Below are positions 17,727 to 27,040 of a stretch of 64,000 bases of DNA, in pieces. The notes beneath the pieces were generated by a model, which was given only the letters and a program-made list of their open reading frames with translations, made no database searches and was not told where the DNA came from. Both the position numbers and the translations under genes were made by a program. The stretch's first letter is position 1. Each line of letters starts with the position of its first letter. Origin of the DNA: Candidatus Stoquefichus sp. SB1 (lineage in GTDB: Bacteria > Bacillota_I > Bacilli_A > Erysipelotrichales > Coprobacillaceae); assembly GCF_001244545.1 (NCBI RefSeq), contig NZ_LN852696.1, positions 186,001-250,000 on the forward strand, given 5' to 3'.

Positions 17727-17754
17727 GGATTGTCACTCTTCGGGAGGCATAACC
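17727..17754 (+). promoter_or_regulatory. RAT site 1 (LicT-binding antiterminator)
   Basis: GGATTGTCACT then GGGAGGCATAACC matches the ribonucleic antiterminator bound by BglG/LicT proteins (GGATTGTTACTG and GGCAAAACC halves). It overlaps the left arm of the terminator that follows. When LicT binds it, the terminator cannot form. Confidence 0.8.
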
Positions 17755-17799
17755 AAAATATATATATACATATATTTTGGTTGCACCGAGGAGTTTTTT
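17735..17799 (+). terminator. Leader terminator 1
   Basis: Outer stem ACTCTTCGG/CCGAGGAGT and inner stem AACCAAAATATAT/ATATATTTTGGTT, then six Ts. It shares sequence with RAT site 1, so the two structures exclude each other. Confidence 0.8.
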
Positions 17800-17819
17800 A
17801 TTTTCAGAAAGGTGGAATT

Positions 17820-18293
17820 ATGTTGAATTTTTTTAAAAAGAAAAATGAAGCAAAGATATATGCTCCAGTTGACGGGAAATGTATTGATATTATTGATGTT
17901 AAAGATGAAGTATTTGCATCTAAGATGTTGGGTGAAGGTTTTGCAGTTATTCCAGATAATTGTATGATTTGTTCACCAAGTGATGGAGTGATTACAATGA
18001 TTTTTCCTACTAAACATGCTTTTGGAGTGAGAATGAAAGACGGAAAGGATATTCTTGTTCATATTGGAATAGATACAGTTAATCTTGGTGGAAAAGGTTT
18101 TGAAACTTTAAAAACTGTCAATCAAAAAGTTAAAGCAGGAGATCCAATTATAAAAATAGATAAAGATTATATTGAGAGCCAGCACTATGATTTAACAACA
18201 GTGGTTGTTATGACTGATCAAAAAGAAATGATCGAAAAAAGAAGTATAGGTGAAAATGTTTGTTGTCATGATTTGATTATCAATTATTCATAA
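17820..18293 (+). CDS. PTS glucose-type EIIA component
   Basis: A 157-residue soluble phosphocarrier of the glucose/beta-glucoside PTS family. The two active-site histidines are His66 (PTKHAFG) and the phosphorylated His81 (LVHIGIDTV), with the family's 15-residue spacing. The start at 17820 has AAAGGTGG upstream; an earlier in-frame ATG would lie in the leader terminator. It should pass phosphate from HPr to the EIIB domain of the EIIBC protein at 19270, which lacks its own EIIA domain, and may phosphorylate LicT as well. Confidence 0.93.
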   Translation: MLNFFKKKNEAKIYAPVDGKCIDIIDVKDEVFASKMLGEGFAVIPDNCMICSPSDGVITMIFPTKHAFGVRMKDGKDILVHIGIDTVNLGGKGFETLKTVNQKVKAGDPIIKIDKDYIESQHYDLTTVVVMTDQKEMIEKRSIGENVCCHDLIINYS

Positions 18294-18310
18294 AAAGGTG
18301 GGAATCAAGA

Positions 18311-19162
18311 ATGAGGCTTATAAAAAAGATTAATAATAATTTTGCTATGGCAGTTGATAGTCAAGGTGAAGAAGTGATTGTGTCTGGCAAAGGAATTGGT
18401 TTTATCAAAATTCCTTGTGAGATAACTGATTTAAGTGTAGTTGATCGGACATATTATGGGATTGATTCTAAATATATTGGTTTGTTAAATGAAATACCTG
18501 AAGATATTTTAGAAATATCTATTAAGGTTGTAGATTATGCAAAACATAAGTTAAAGAATAGATTGAACCCTAATTTAATGTTTACTTTGGCTGATCATAT
18601 CCATTTTAGTATTGAAAGATACCAAAAGGGAATTGTATTTGATTTCCCCTTGACTTATGATTTTGAGCAACTTTATTCAAATGAAATACAAATTAGCAAG
18701 TATGCATTAATGATTATCCAAAAACAACTCAATATTTCTTTACCTAAAGAAGAACTCAGTGGAATAGCAATGAATATTATTAATTCAGAATTATACTCTT
18801 CTTTAGGAAATACTGAACAAAATTTAGATTTATTAATTGAAAAAATGACGATAGTCATTGAAGAATTTTTTGGAATAGAAGTCAAAAGAGATACAGTTAA
18901 TTTTTCTCGTTTTGCTACGCATTTAAGATATTTATTTAAACGTATTTCAGAGAAAAAATCTATTTCTAGTGATAATTTAAAAATATATCAATCATTAAAA
19001 AATGAAACACCAGAAACATATCAATGTGTTATTAAATTAGCAGATTATTTAAATAAAGAAAAAAATTGGATTTTAGATGAGGAAGAATTACTTTATTTAA
19101 TTCTTCATGTCAATCGATTATGTACAAGAGAGGACTGTAACCGTAAGGGCATAACCCCCTAG
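18311..19162 (+). CDS. licT: BglG/LicT family transcription antiterminator
   Basis: A 283-residue RNA-binding regulator. Residues 1-56 form the CAT RNA-binding domain (KINNNFAMAVDSQGEE, GKGIGF), followed by two PTS regulation domains with conserved histidines (for example DHIHFSIERY in PRD1 and LILHVNRL in PRD2). In the presence of sugar it binds RAT sites and lets transcription pass the terminator. Two RAT sites are in this operon, one before the EIIA gene and one inside the end of this gene. GGTGGGAA precedes the start. Confidence 0.93.
   Translation: MRLIKKINNNFAMAVDSQGEEVIVSGKGIGFIKIPCEITDLSVVDRTYYGIDSKYIGLLNEIPEDILEISIKVVDYAKHKLKNRLNPNLMFTLADHIHFSIERYQKGIVFDFPLTYDFEQLYSNEIQISKYALMIIQKQLNISLPKEELSGIAMNIINSELYSSLGNTEQNLDLLIEKMTIVIEEFFGIEVKRDTVNFSRFATHLRYLFKRISEKKSISSDNLKIYQSLKNETPETYQCVIKLADYLNKEKNWILDEEELLYLILHVNRLCTREDCNRKGITP
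19132..19156 (+). promoter_or_regulatory. RAT site 2, inside the licT 3' end
   Basis: GGACTGTAACCG then GGGCATAACC matches the same antiterminator consensus. It overlaps the last codons of licT and the left arm of the next terminator. Confidence 0.72.
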
Positions 19163-19200
19163 ATCATAAGAGAGTTAATCTTTTATGTATGGGGGTTTTT
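19153..19200 (+). terminator. Leader terminator 2
   Basis: Stem AACCCCC (19153-19159) with GGGGG (19191-19195), an inner CATAAGAG/CTTTTATG stem, and five or more Ts. The licT stop codon (19160-19162) is inside it. It separates licT from the EIIBC gene. Confidence 0.8.
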
Positions 19201-19269
19201 GTTTTAGCAATTTCATTGCAGAGTGCACATGTAATGTTTGCAAATATAAAAGAAATGAGGAGAGAAAAA

Positions 19270-20661
19270 ATGTCGAAAAAGTATGAAAAACTTGCAAAAG
19301 TTATTTTAGAATCTATTGGTGGAAAAGAAAATATAAGTTATTTTCAACACTGTACAACAAGATTACGTTTTAATTTAAAAGATCGTGGATTAGTTCATTT
19401 AGAAGCGATAGAAAATGCAGATAAAGTTTTAGGAATACAATGGTCTAATGATGAATTACAAATTATTATTGGACCAGCTGTTGCTGACGCTTATGCAGAG
19501 ATTTGTGATTTTGGTGGATTGCAAAGAGAAGATGCAATTGATGAAAATCTTGATGTAAATACAGAAAAGAAAAAAGTCACTCCAAAGTCTGTGCTTATGG
19601 GGATTATGGATGGAATTTCAGGAAGTATTACACCTCTTATCCCAATGATGATTGGTGGTGGAATGATTAAAGTTATTTACATGTTAGCCAATATGGCAGG
19701 AATTTTACCAGAAACAAGTACAACTTATCAGATTCTTTATTGGTTAGGAGATGCTTTTATTTATTTCTTCCCAGTCTTTTTAGGAGCGACAGCTGCTAAA
19801 AAATTTGGTGCTAATCAGGGATTAGGTATGTTGTTAGGAGCTTTACTTATTTATCCAAGTTTTATTGAAGCAGCAGCCAATGGAACTGCTATGACCATTT
19901 TTGGATTGCCTGTTTATATGGCTAATTATTCTACAACTGTTATACCTATTATTATGACAGTATATGTTTTAAGTAAAATTGAAAAATTGATAAGTCAATA
20001 TTGCCCAGATATTTTAAAATCATTTGTTGTTCCAACATTTTCATTAATCATTATTTTGCCACTTATGTTAGTTGTGATAGCACCACTTGGTTATTATATA
20101 GGGACATATGTTGCAGCAGGTGTTATCTGGATTTATGAAACAATTGGTTTCTTAGGCGTATCTATATTGTGTGCATTACTCCCTTTAATGGTTATGACTG
20201 GAATGCATACAATGATGACCCCATATTGGACATCGGCTTTTGCTTCACTAGGATATGATCCATTCTTTTTACCAGCTATGATTATTTCTAATATGAATCA
20301 GTTTGCAGCAAGTCTTGCTATAGGTGTAAAAGCGAAAACAAAAAAAGTAAAATCTACAGCTATGTCATGTGCTGTTACAGCAATTGTAGGTGGAGTTACA
20401 GAACCTGCTATGTTCGGAATTACATTTAAGTATAAAAAACCACTATATGCAGCAATGGTTGGAAATGCAGTTGGCGGGCTTATTGCTGGATTACTAAAAG
20501 TGTCTTGTTATGCATTTCCAGGTTCAGGGGGAATATTTGCAACAGTTACATTTACAGGTCCAGGTAATAATTTAGTTTTCTTTTTAATTGCAGCAGTTGT
20601 AGGTATGATTGTTACATTTGTATTAACTTATATTTTAGGAATAGATGAGAAAGAGGTGTAG
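19270..20661 (+). CDS. PTS beta-glucoside EIIBC
   Basis: A 463-residue membrane permease. The EIIB domain (1-90) has the phosphorylated Cys28 in HCTTRLRF; the EIIC domain (about 105-460) has some ten helices and GGVTEPAMFG. The EIIA domain found at the C-terminus of BglF is absent and is supplied by the separate gene at 17820. The start at 19270 has GAGGAGAG upstream; an in-frame ATG at 19189 would lie within the terminator. It imports and phosphorylates an aryl-beta-glucoside or similar sugar. Confidence 0.93.
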   Translation: MSKKYEKLAKVILESIGGKENISYFQHCTTRLRFNLKDRGLVHLEAIENADKVLGIQWSNDELQIIIGPAVADAYAEICDFGGLQREDAIDENLDVNTEKKKVTPKSVLMGIMDGISGSITPLIPMMIGGGMIKVIYMLANMAGILPETSTTYQILYWLGDAFIYFFPVFLGATAAKKFGANQGLGMLLGALLIYPSFIEAAANGTAMTIFGLPVYMANYSTTVIPIIMTVYVLSKIEKLISQYCPDILKSFVVPTFSLIIILPLMLVVIAPLGYYIGTYVAAGVIWIYETIGFLGVSILCALLPLMVMTGMHTMMTPYWTSAFASLGYDPFFLPAMIISNMNQFAASLAIGVKAKTKKVKSTAMSCAVTAIVGGVTEPAMFGITFKYKKPLYAAMVGNAVGGLIAGLLKVSCYAFPGSGGIFATVTFTGPGNNLVFFLIAAVVGMIVTFVLTYILGIDEKEV

Positions 20662-22141
<1,480 letters not shown>

Positions 22142-22143
<2 letters not shown>

Positions 22144-22168
22144 GAACAAAGTCTAACTTTGTTCTTTT
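22142..22168 (+). terminator. Terminator of the LicT operon
   Basis: A perfect ten-base-pair stem AAGAACAAAG/CTTTGTTCTT followed by Ts, overlapping the GH1 stop codon. Confidence 0.85.
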
Positions 22169-22227
22169 CATTTATTGAACGTTCTTCTTTAAAAAGTGGT
22201 ATAATGAAAGTTAAAGAAGGTGTATAT

Positions 22228-22854
22228 ATGAAGAATAAAAAAATAGATATTTTATTGAAATTAAGTATTGGTATTTATATCATTACATTGATATATGCAT
22301 TTTATATCAATTGGCAAGGAAAATATTTTATGATGACCTTTGTTGCATGTTTAACTCCTTTTATAATGCCTATTTTGATGAAACTTTGTAAAGTCAAAGT
22401 TCCTACTGAGTTTTATTTAATTAATGTTGTATTTGTTTATTTTGCTAGTCTGTGGGGAAGTTGTTTAGGTGGTTATTCAACACCTTATTATGATAAATTT
22501 ACACATTGTGCAAGTGGAGTTGTTATTGCAGAACTCGTTTATATTGTTTATAAACATTATCTAAGAGATGATCAGCGTAAGATATTGATGTTTTTATTTG
22601 TCAATGCAGTCAATGCAATGGTTGCCTTATTTTGGGAATTTTATGAATATGCTTTACTGGTATTTTTTCAATATGATGCGATTCGTAATGTGACAGGTGT
22701 TCATGATACCATAACGGATATGTTAGTTGCTGTCATTGGAGGATTGGTTTTAAGTCTTTATCTGATTCATTTTGATCAAAGTCCTAAAGAACATTTCTTT
22801 GTTTCTTTAGAAAGAAAAATACATCAATTAAATACAAAGGAACAAGTTGAATGA
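22228..22854 (+). CDS. Integral membrane protein, YjdF/DUF2238-like
   Basis: A 208-residue protein with about six hydrophobic helices. The start at 22228 has AGAAGGTG upstream; earlier in-frame codons belong to the promoter region (TATAAT at 22199-22204). The charged motifs DKFTHCASG, LFWEFYEYA and HDTITDMLVAVIGG inside membrane segments resemble the D-H-G, WE-E and D-D pattern of the YjdF/DUF2238 family, whose function is unknown. Convergent with the DUF3021 gene. The family match is by eye and moderate. Confidence 0.6.
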   Translation: MKNKKIDILLKLSIGIYIITLIYAFYINWQGKYFMMTFVACLTPFIMPILMKLCKVKVPTEFYLINVVFVYFASLWGSCLGGYSTPYYDKFTHCASGVVIAELVYIVYKHYLRDDQRKILMFLFVNAVNAMVALFWEFYEYALLVFFQYDAIRNVTGVHDTITDMLVAVIGGLVLSLYLIHFDQSPKEHFFVSLERKIHQLNTKEQVE

Positions 22855-22865
22855 CTTGTTCCTTT
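22836..22865. terminator. Bidirectional terminator
   Basis: A perfect twelve-base-pair stem AAAGGAACAAGT/ACTTGTTCCTTT between convergent genes, overlapping the end of the YjdF-like gene. Confidence 0.8.
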
Positions 22866-22869
22866 AAAA

Positions 22870-23319
22870 TTATTCATGATGAACTTGAGCGTTCATTTTT
22901 TTAATTCTCAATTTCCAAAATGTATATTGTATAAACCAAACAATGATAAACACAATAATAAAGATACCAAAATAAATGAAGAATCCTCGAATACTGTGCT
23001 CCATCCAATAAGTGAAATAAGCAATTGGTAACATTATCATTGCTATTCCAATTCCATAAACAATCGTTTGTTTAAGAAGACTCCATTCATCTTTTTCCCA
23101 TACTATTGATAAACCACCAAAACCACCACCTAAGATGACTAATAATATCAGTTGGACTAAGACTGCATGGCTTTGATTTCCAAACTGTTCAATAAGGAAA
23201 GGAGAACAAGGTAAATAATTTCCTTCACCATAGCCAAGCGAAATGATAACAGTGATAAGATATCCAATAGTAATACCAATTGGAATTCCCATAAAAATTC
23301 TTAATAATATTTTTTTCAT
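22870..23319 (-). CDS. DUF3021 family membrane protein
   Basis: A 149-residue protein with four hydrophobic helices. The start at 23319 is preceded by AGGTGAG; a GTG nine bases earlier lies in that ribosome site. DUF3021 proteins are regularly encoded next to a LytTR regulator, as here, with the regulator stop only ten bases upstream. In such pairs the membrane protein is thought to hold or modulate the regulator. The signal is unknown. Confidence 0.75.
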   Translation of the reverse strand: MKKILLRIFMGIPIGITIGYLITVIISLGYGEGNYLPCSPFLIEQFGNQSHAVLVQLILLVILGGGFGGLSIVWEKDEWSLLKQTIVYGIGIAMIMLPIAYFTYWMEHSIRGFFIYFGIFIIVFIIVWFIQYTFWKLRIKKMNAQVHHE

Positions 23320-23329
23320 TTTTCTCACC

Positions 23330-23770
23330 TCATATTTCTAATATTTTTTTAATCTTAGAGACATATCGTCGTGATACATAAGTTGTTGTATTATCTTTCA
23401 ATGTTACACAAATTGTTCCTACAAAATTTAAATCAAAAGACTTGACCATTTTTAAATTAATAATTTCTGAATGAGATATCCTGACGAAAACATTGTGATT
23501 TAATCTTTCTTCTAACTGGTAGAGCCTTAATTTAATACTATATTCTCCTTGCATTGTACAGACATAGACTTTTTGATTAGCAGCATAAGCACGAATAATT
23601 TGTTCAGGTGGAATGATTTCTATTGTTTGGTTTTTGCTGCCAATGATAAATTCATTTTTATCTTTTGAGAGTTTATCAACAAGATCGTTGATTTCTTCTG
23701 TCAATTGATCAGTAATGATTATAATTTTAGGAGTAGACTGTTTTTCATCAATCTTAACTTCTACTTGCAT
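23330..23770 (-). CDS. LytTR DNA-binding regulator
   Basis: A 146-residue protein with no receiver domain. The C-terminal half is a LytTR domain: RAYAANQKVYVCTMQGEY, ERLNHNVFVRISHSEIINL, and the end TTTYVSRRYVSKIKKIL. The first 45 residues are a short leader domain. It forms a two-gene operon with the DUF3021 membrane protein, a known arrangement of single-component LytTR regulatory systems, which usually control their own operon. AAAGGATG precedes the start. Confidence 0.85.
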   Translation of the reverse strand: MQVEVKIDEKQSTPKIIIITDQLTEEINDLVDKLSKDKNEFIIGSKNQTIEIIPPEQIIRAYAANQKVYVCTMQGEYSIKLRLYQLEERLNHNVFVRISHSEIINLKMVKSFDLNFVGTICVTLKDNTTTYVSRRYVSKIKKILEI

Positions 23771-23925
23771 GTGACATCATCCTTTCGACACTATCAGTAT
23801 AATCAATGTGTTAAGGAAATTCTAGACCTTTTATATAAGTGGTTAGAATTGTTATATATATGGTCTGTTTTGATATTTCATATAAATTATTTAATCATTT
23901 TGAAAGTGTCTTATCATTTATTGTC

Positions 23926-23954
23926 TTGACTTTTCATCTATCTAGATTTATACT
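23926..23954 (+). promoter_or_regulatory. Promoter of the tetR gene
   Basis: TTGACT (23926-23931), a 17-base spacer, TATACT (23949-23954), immediately upstream of the operator-like inverted repeat. Confidence 0.7.
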
Positions 23955-23977
23955 GACTAAGTAATAACAAATAGTCA
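23954..23977. promoter_or_regulatory. TetR operator 1
   Basis: TGACTA, 12 bases, TAGTCA. It starts at the last base of the -10 box, so a bound repressor would block initiation. The same half-sites and spacing recur before the ABC genes. Confidence 0.7.
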
Positions 23978-23992
23978 AAAAGAGGTGAGAGA

Positions 23993-24577
23993 GTGCCTAA
24001 GATATATTCCCAAAGTGAAAAAGATGATATTAAAGCACGTTTAAAGGAAGCTGCACAAAAAAGCCTAATGATGAATGGTGTGAAGAAAACAACAGTTGAT
24101 CATCTTGTTGAGGAAGTACATATTCCTAAAGGAACTTTTTATCTCTTTTATAAATCTAAAGAAGTTTTGATTTTTGAGGTTCTAATTGAATTTCATGAGC
24201 AATTTGAACATGCTCTGCAAAGTGGTTTATCGCAGATGGATTTTCAAAATATAACGGCTGAACAATTGACGCAGTTTATATTTGAATTCTTTAAAATGGC
24301 TAGAGATAATCCTTTGTTTCAAACATTGACATCTGGGGGATTAGAAGAACTTGCTAGGAAATTACCACCTGAAATAATAACTGAACATTTTTTGCATGAT
24401 GATCAAATGATAGAGAAAATTCTGATGTTGATACCTCATCAGGACAATATAGATGTAAAGTCTATATCAGCGGCTTTTAGAGATTTGTTTATGTTAATGT
24501 TTTCAGATTTTTATCAGGAAGATACATCATTGAAGATGCTCATTCATGGTTTGGTATTACAATTTATAAAACAGTAA
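23993..24577 (+). CDS. TetR family transcriptional repressor
   Basis: A 194-residue regulator starting with GTG, supported by AGAGGTGAG upstream. The N-terminal helix-turn-helix reads TTVDHLVEEVHIPKGTFYLFYKSKE, as VxxVAxxAGVxKGTFYxYF in the family. The remainder is the ligand-binding and dimer domain. It probably represses itself and the ABC exporter that follows, since both have the same inverted repeat in their promoter regions. The inducer would be a compound pumped by the exporter. Confidence 0.9.
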   Translation: MPKIYSQSEKDDIKARLKEAAQKSLMMNGVKKTTVDHLVEEVHIPKGTFYLFYKSKEVLIFEVLIEFHEQFEHALQSGLSQMDFQNITAEQLTQFIFEFFKMARDNPLFQTLTSGGLEELARKLPPEIITEHFLHDDQMIEKILMLIPHQDNIDVKSISAAFRDLFMLMFSDFYQEDTSLKMLIHGLVLQFIKQ

Positions 24578-24597
24578 CTTGGTCATATGACCAAGTT
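24576..24597 (+). terminator. Palindrome after the tetR gene
   Basis: A perfect 22-base palindrome AACTTGGTCAT/ATGACCAAGTT at the stop codon. No long T run follows, so termination may be partial and some readthrough into the ABC operon is possible. Confidence 0.5.
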
Positions 24598-24611
24598 CAT
24601 TTATCGATTTA

Positions 24612-24639
24612 TTTGACTAAAATATAAATAATAGTCAAA
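24612..24639. promoter_or_regulatory. TetR operator 2
   Basis: TTTGACTA, 12 bases, TAGTCAAA: the same half-sites and spacing as operator 1. It overlaps a TATAAA -10-like sequence and ends 18 bases before the ABC ATPase start. Confidence 0.72.
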
Positions 24640-24657
24640 AAGGAAGAGGGGAATATA

Positions 24658-25503
24658 ATGATAGAAGTTAAGGATTTAACATTTAGTTATAATCAAAAAG
24701 AGTTTATAAAAGATATTCATTTTCAAGTTGAAAAAGGTATGATTTTTGGTTTTTTAGGACCATCTGGAGCTGGAAAATCTACATTACAGAAGATATTAAC
24801 AGGATTGATTACAAATTATAAGGGGCATGCGATTGTGAATGGAGTAGAATGTAAAAATCATACTAATGCTTTTTATGAAAATATTGGTGTTGATTTTGAA
24901 TTTCCAACTTTATATGAAAAATTAACTGCCAGAGAAAATCTTGAATTTTTTGCTTCTCTTTATAGTCAGCCAACACAATCAATAGATCAGTTATTAGAAT
25001 CAGTTGGTTTACAAAATGATGCTCATAAGAAAGTAAGAGACTATTCTAAAGGAATGAAATCAAGATTAAATTTTATTAAATCTTTATTAAATGATCCCGA
25101 TGTTCTTTTTTTAGATGAACCAACAAGCGGATTAGATCCTACCAATAGTCGGATTATGAAAGATTTAATATTGAATGAAAAGAGGAAAGGCAAAACCATT
25201 ATTTTAACAACTCATAATATGGAAGATGCGACAGAACTTTGTGATCAAGTTGCTTTTATTATGAATGGACAAATATGTGCAATGGATAGTCCTCAAAATC
25301 TTATCATGTCCCATGGAGCAGCACAAATTGTTTATACTTATGAAGAAGAAGGATTACAACAACGTACTTGTCCATTAGATAAACTCTCTTTCGATACGAA
25401 ACTTAATGAGCTTATTCGTGACAATCAGTTATTATCGATTCATAGTAGTGAACCAACATTGAATGATATTTTTATGGAAGTCACTGGGAGGACTTTGTTA
25501 TGA
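24658..25503 (+). CDS. ABC transporter ATP-binding protein
   Basis: A 281-residue ATPase. Walker A is GPSGAGKST (34-42), the signature is YSKGMKSRL, Walker B is VLFLDEPTSGLDP, and the switch His is in LTTHNMED. The C-terminal extension of about 60 residues is typical of drug or lipid exporters. It overlaps the first permease gene by four bases. With the two permeases it should form an ABC-2 type exporter under TetR control, probably for an antimicrobial or toxic compound; the substrate is not known. Confidence 0.92.
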   Translation: MIEVKDLTFSYNQKEFIKDIHFQVEKGMIFGFLGPSGAGKSTLQKILTGLITNYKGHAIVNGVECKNHTNAFYENIGVDFEFPTLYEKLTARENLEFFASLYSQPTQSIDQLLESVGLQNDAHKKVRDYSKGMKSRLNFIKSLLNDPDVLFLDEPTSGLDPTNSRIMKDLILNEKRKGKTIILTTHNMEDATELCDQVAFIMNGQICAMDSPQNLIMSHGAAQIVYTYEEEGLQQRTCPLDKLSFDTKLNELIRDNQLLSIHSSEPTLNDIFMEVTGRTLL

Positions 25504-26180
25504 GATTATTTCATCTAATTAAGGGAGATATTTCTTTTCAAATTAGATATGGATTTTATCTCTTATATGGCATACTGACTTTTATATATACTTTTATTTT
25601 ATTTGTTTTACCGGTTGAGTGGCGAGGAATTGTGTCTCATCTTTTGATATTTTCAGATCCCGCAGCAATGGGGCTGTTTTTTATGGGGGCAATGATTCTA
25701 TTTGAAAAGAGTCAGCGTGTTTTAGATAGTCTCGCTGTTTCACCAGTAACAACTCAGGAATATATTTTCTCTAAAATGATGTCATTTGCTATTATATCTG
25801 AAATTGTTGCAATGATTCTTGCTTATGCATCACATCAATCAGATTTGTTGTTGGTTTTCATAGGAACATTAATGACTTCATTTATTTTTAGTTTGTTAGG
25901 AATTATCGTGTCGACTCAGATTCAGAGTTTAAATCAATTTATTTTATGGACAGTCCCTGTTGAAATCGTTTGTTTTCTTCCACCAGCACTTTCTTTATTT
26001 ATAGATAATATGGTTTTGAAAATGTATCCAATAACACATTGTTTATTTTTAATAAGAGGAGAAAGTTCTTATATCATATTAAGCATGAGCATGATTATTT
26101 TCACAATTGCTTGTTTATGGTTCATTGCAAACCATTTCACAAAACAAATGTTTAAAAGAATTGGAGGTGTTCATTTATGA
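25500..26180 (+). CDS. ABC-2 type permease subunit 1
   Basis: A 226-residue membrane protein with six hydrophobic helices. It resembles permeases paired with fluoroquinolone-exporter-like ATPases: short N-terminus, then GLFFMGAMILFEKSQRVLDSL and AVSPVTTQEYI, the cytoplasmic coupling segment of ABC-2 permeases. It overlaps both neighbours by four bases, so the three genes are translationally coupled. Confidence 0.82.
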   Translation: MRLFHLIKGDISFQIRYGFYLLYGILTFIYTFILFVLPVEWRGIVSHLLIFSDPAAMGLFFMGAMILFEKSQRVLDSLAVSPVTTQEYIFSKMMSFAIISEIVAMILAYASHQSDLLLVFIGTLMTSFIFSLLGIIVSTQIQSLNQFILWTVPVEIVCFLPPALSLFIDNMVLKMYPITHCLFLIRGESSYIILSMSMIIFTIACLWFIANHFTKQMFKRIGGVHL

Positions 26181-26884
26181 AAGCAATTTATGCAAGTTTT
26201 AAACAATATCTTCGTTTTATCAAAAGAGATAAAATGTTATTAGTAATATGTTTTATGCCTATTGTTTGTGGATTTATTTTCCGTTATGTAATTCCTTTTC
26301 TCAATCTCCAATTGATAAAGTATTTATCTTTAGATTTGTCAGCCTATTATTCTTTAGTAGATATATTTTATGGTATTGTTAATGCAACAATGTTTTGTAT
26401 TGTCTCTGCACTTGTTATATTAGAAGAGCGAGATGATCATTTGATAAATAGTTTATTTGTGACTCCATTAGGTAAGAATGGATATCTTGTATCAAGACTG
26501 GGGATTCCTGCTTTGTTAAGTTTCATCATTACGCTTATTTTATTTCCCATTTTTCATCTCACATCTTTTTCATTAGGGATGGCATTTGTCTTTATTTGTG
26601 CTGGAACATTACAGGGAACAATTATCTCTTTGCTTGTTGTGAGTTTATCATCTCATAAACTAGAAGGTATGGCGGTTGCTAAAATGGCATCTCTAGAATC
26701 AATGGTTATCTTGGTTCCGTTTTTTATCAAAGATGCAACTTCTTATTTATTGAGTTGGATACCCTCTTTTTGGATAGGAAAAGCCCTTATTCATAATCAA
26801 AGTTTTTTTCTGTTAGTCGCTATAGTTATATCAATGATATGGATTTTAGGACTTGTTACTTTTTTTCAGAAAAAGATTGCTTAA
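26177..26884 (+). CDS. ABC-2 type permease subunit 2
   Basis: A 235-residue membrane protein with six hydrophobic helices, similar in plan to the preceding gene (LEERDDHLINSLFVTPLGKNGYL matches the same coupling segment). The pair probably forms a heterodimeric channel. GGAGG lies just upstream. Last gene of the TetR-controlled operon; no clear terminator follows. Confidence 0.82.
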   Translation: MKAIYASFKQYLRFIKRDKMLLVICFMPIVCGFIFRYVIPFLNLQLIKYLSLDLSAYYSLVDIFYGIVNATMFCIVSALVILEERDDHLINSLFVTPLGKNGYLVSRLGIPALLSFIITLILFPIFHLTSFSLGMAFVFICAGTLQGTIISLLVVSLSSHKLEGMAVAKMASLESMVILVPFFIKDATSYLLSWIPSFWIGKALIHNQSFFLLVAIVISMIWILGLVTFFQKKIA

Positions 26885-26982
26885 TTCATTAAATAAAGAT
26901 TGCTTATTGCATATTTTTGTGTGAAAATATATAATATATGTAGAAAATTAAAAAAGTTTCTCATAAAAAAAGAAAAATGAAG

Positions 26983-27040
26983 ATTTTATTTGTATATATA
27001 AGTAGGGGCTACTTTTCAAGAAAGGATATACAAATAAAAT
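26983..27040 (+). promoter_or_regulatory. Inverted repeat enclosing the Rpn-gene ribosome site
   Basis: Left arm ATTTTATTTGTATAT (26983-26997) and right arm ATATACAAATAAAAT (27026-27040) are perfect 15-base complements. The right arm includes the first two bases of the ATG at 27039. The loop holds an inner hairpin AAGTAG/CTACTT and the ribosome site AAAGG. If folded, the mRNA would hide its start codon. Confidence 0.7.

Noticed and set aside
17730-17819. Thirty-residue N-terminal extension of the EIIA protein
   Set aside because: It would be encoded by the RAT/terminator leader; the EIIA family begins at the start at 17820.
26983-27040. Inverted repeat as the end of an insertion sequence
   Set aside because: Both arms lie on the 5' side of the Rpn gene; no matching arm follows the gene at 27930-28050.
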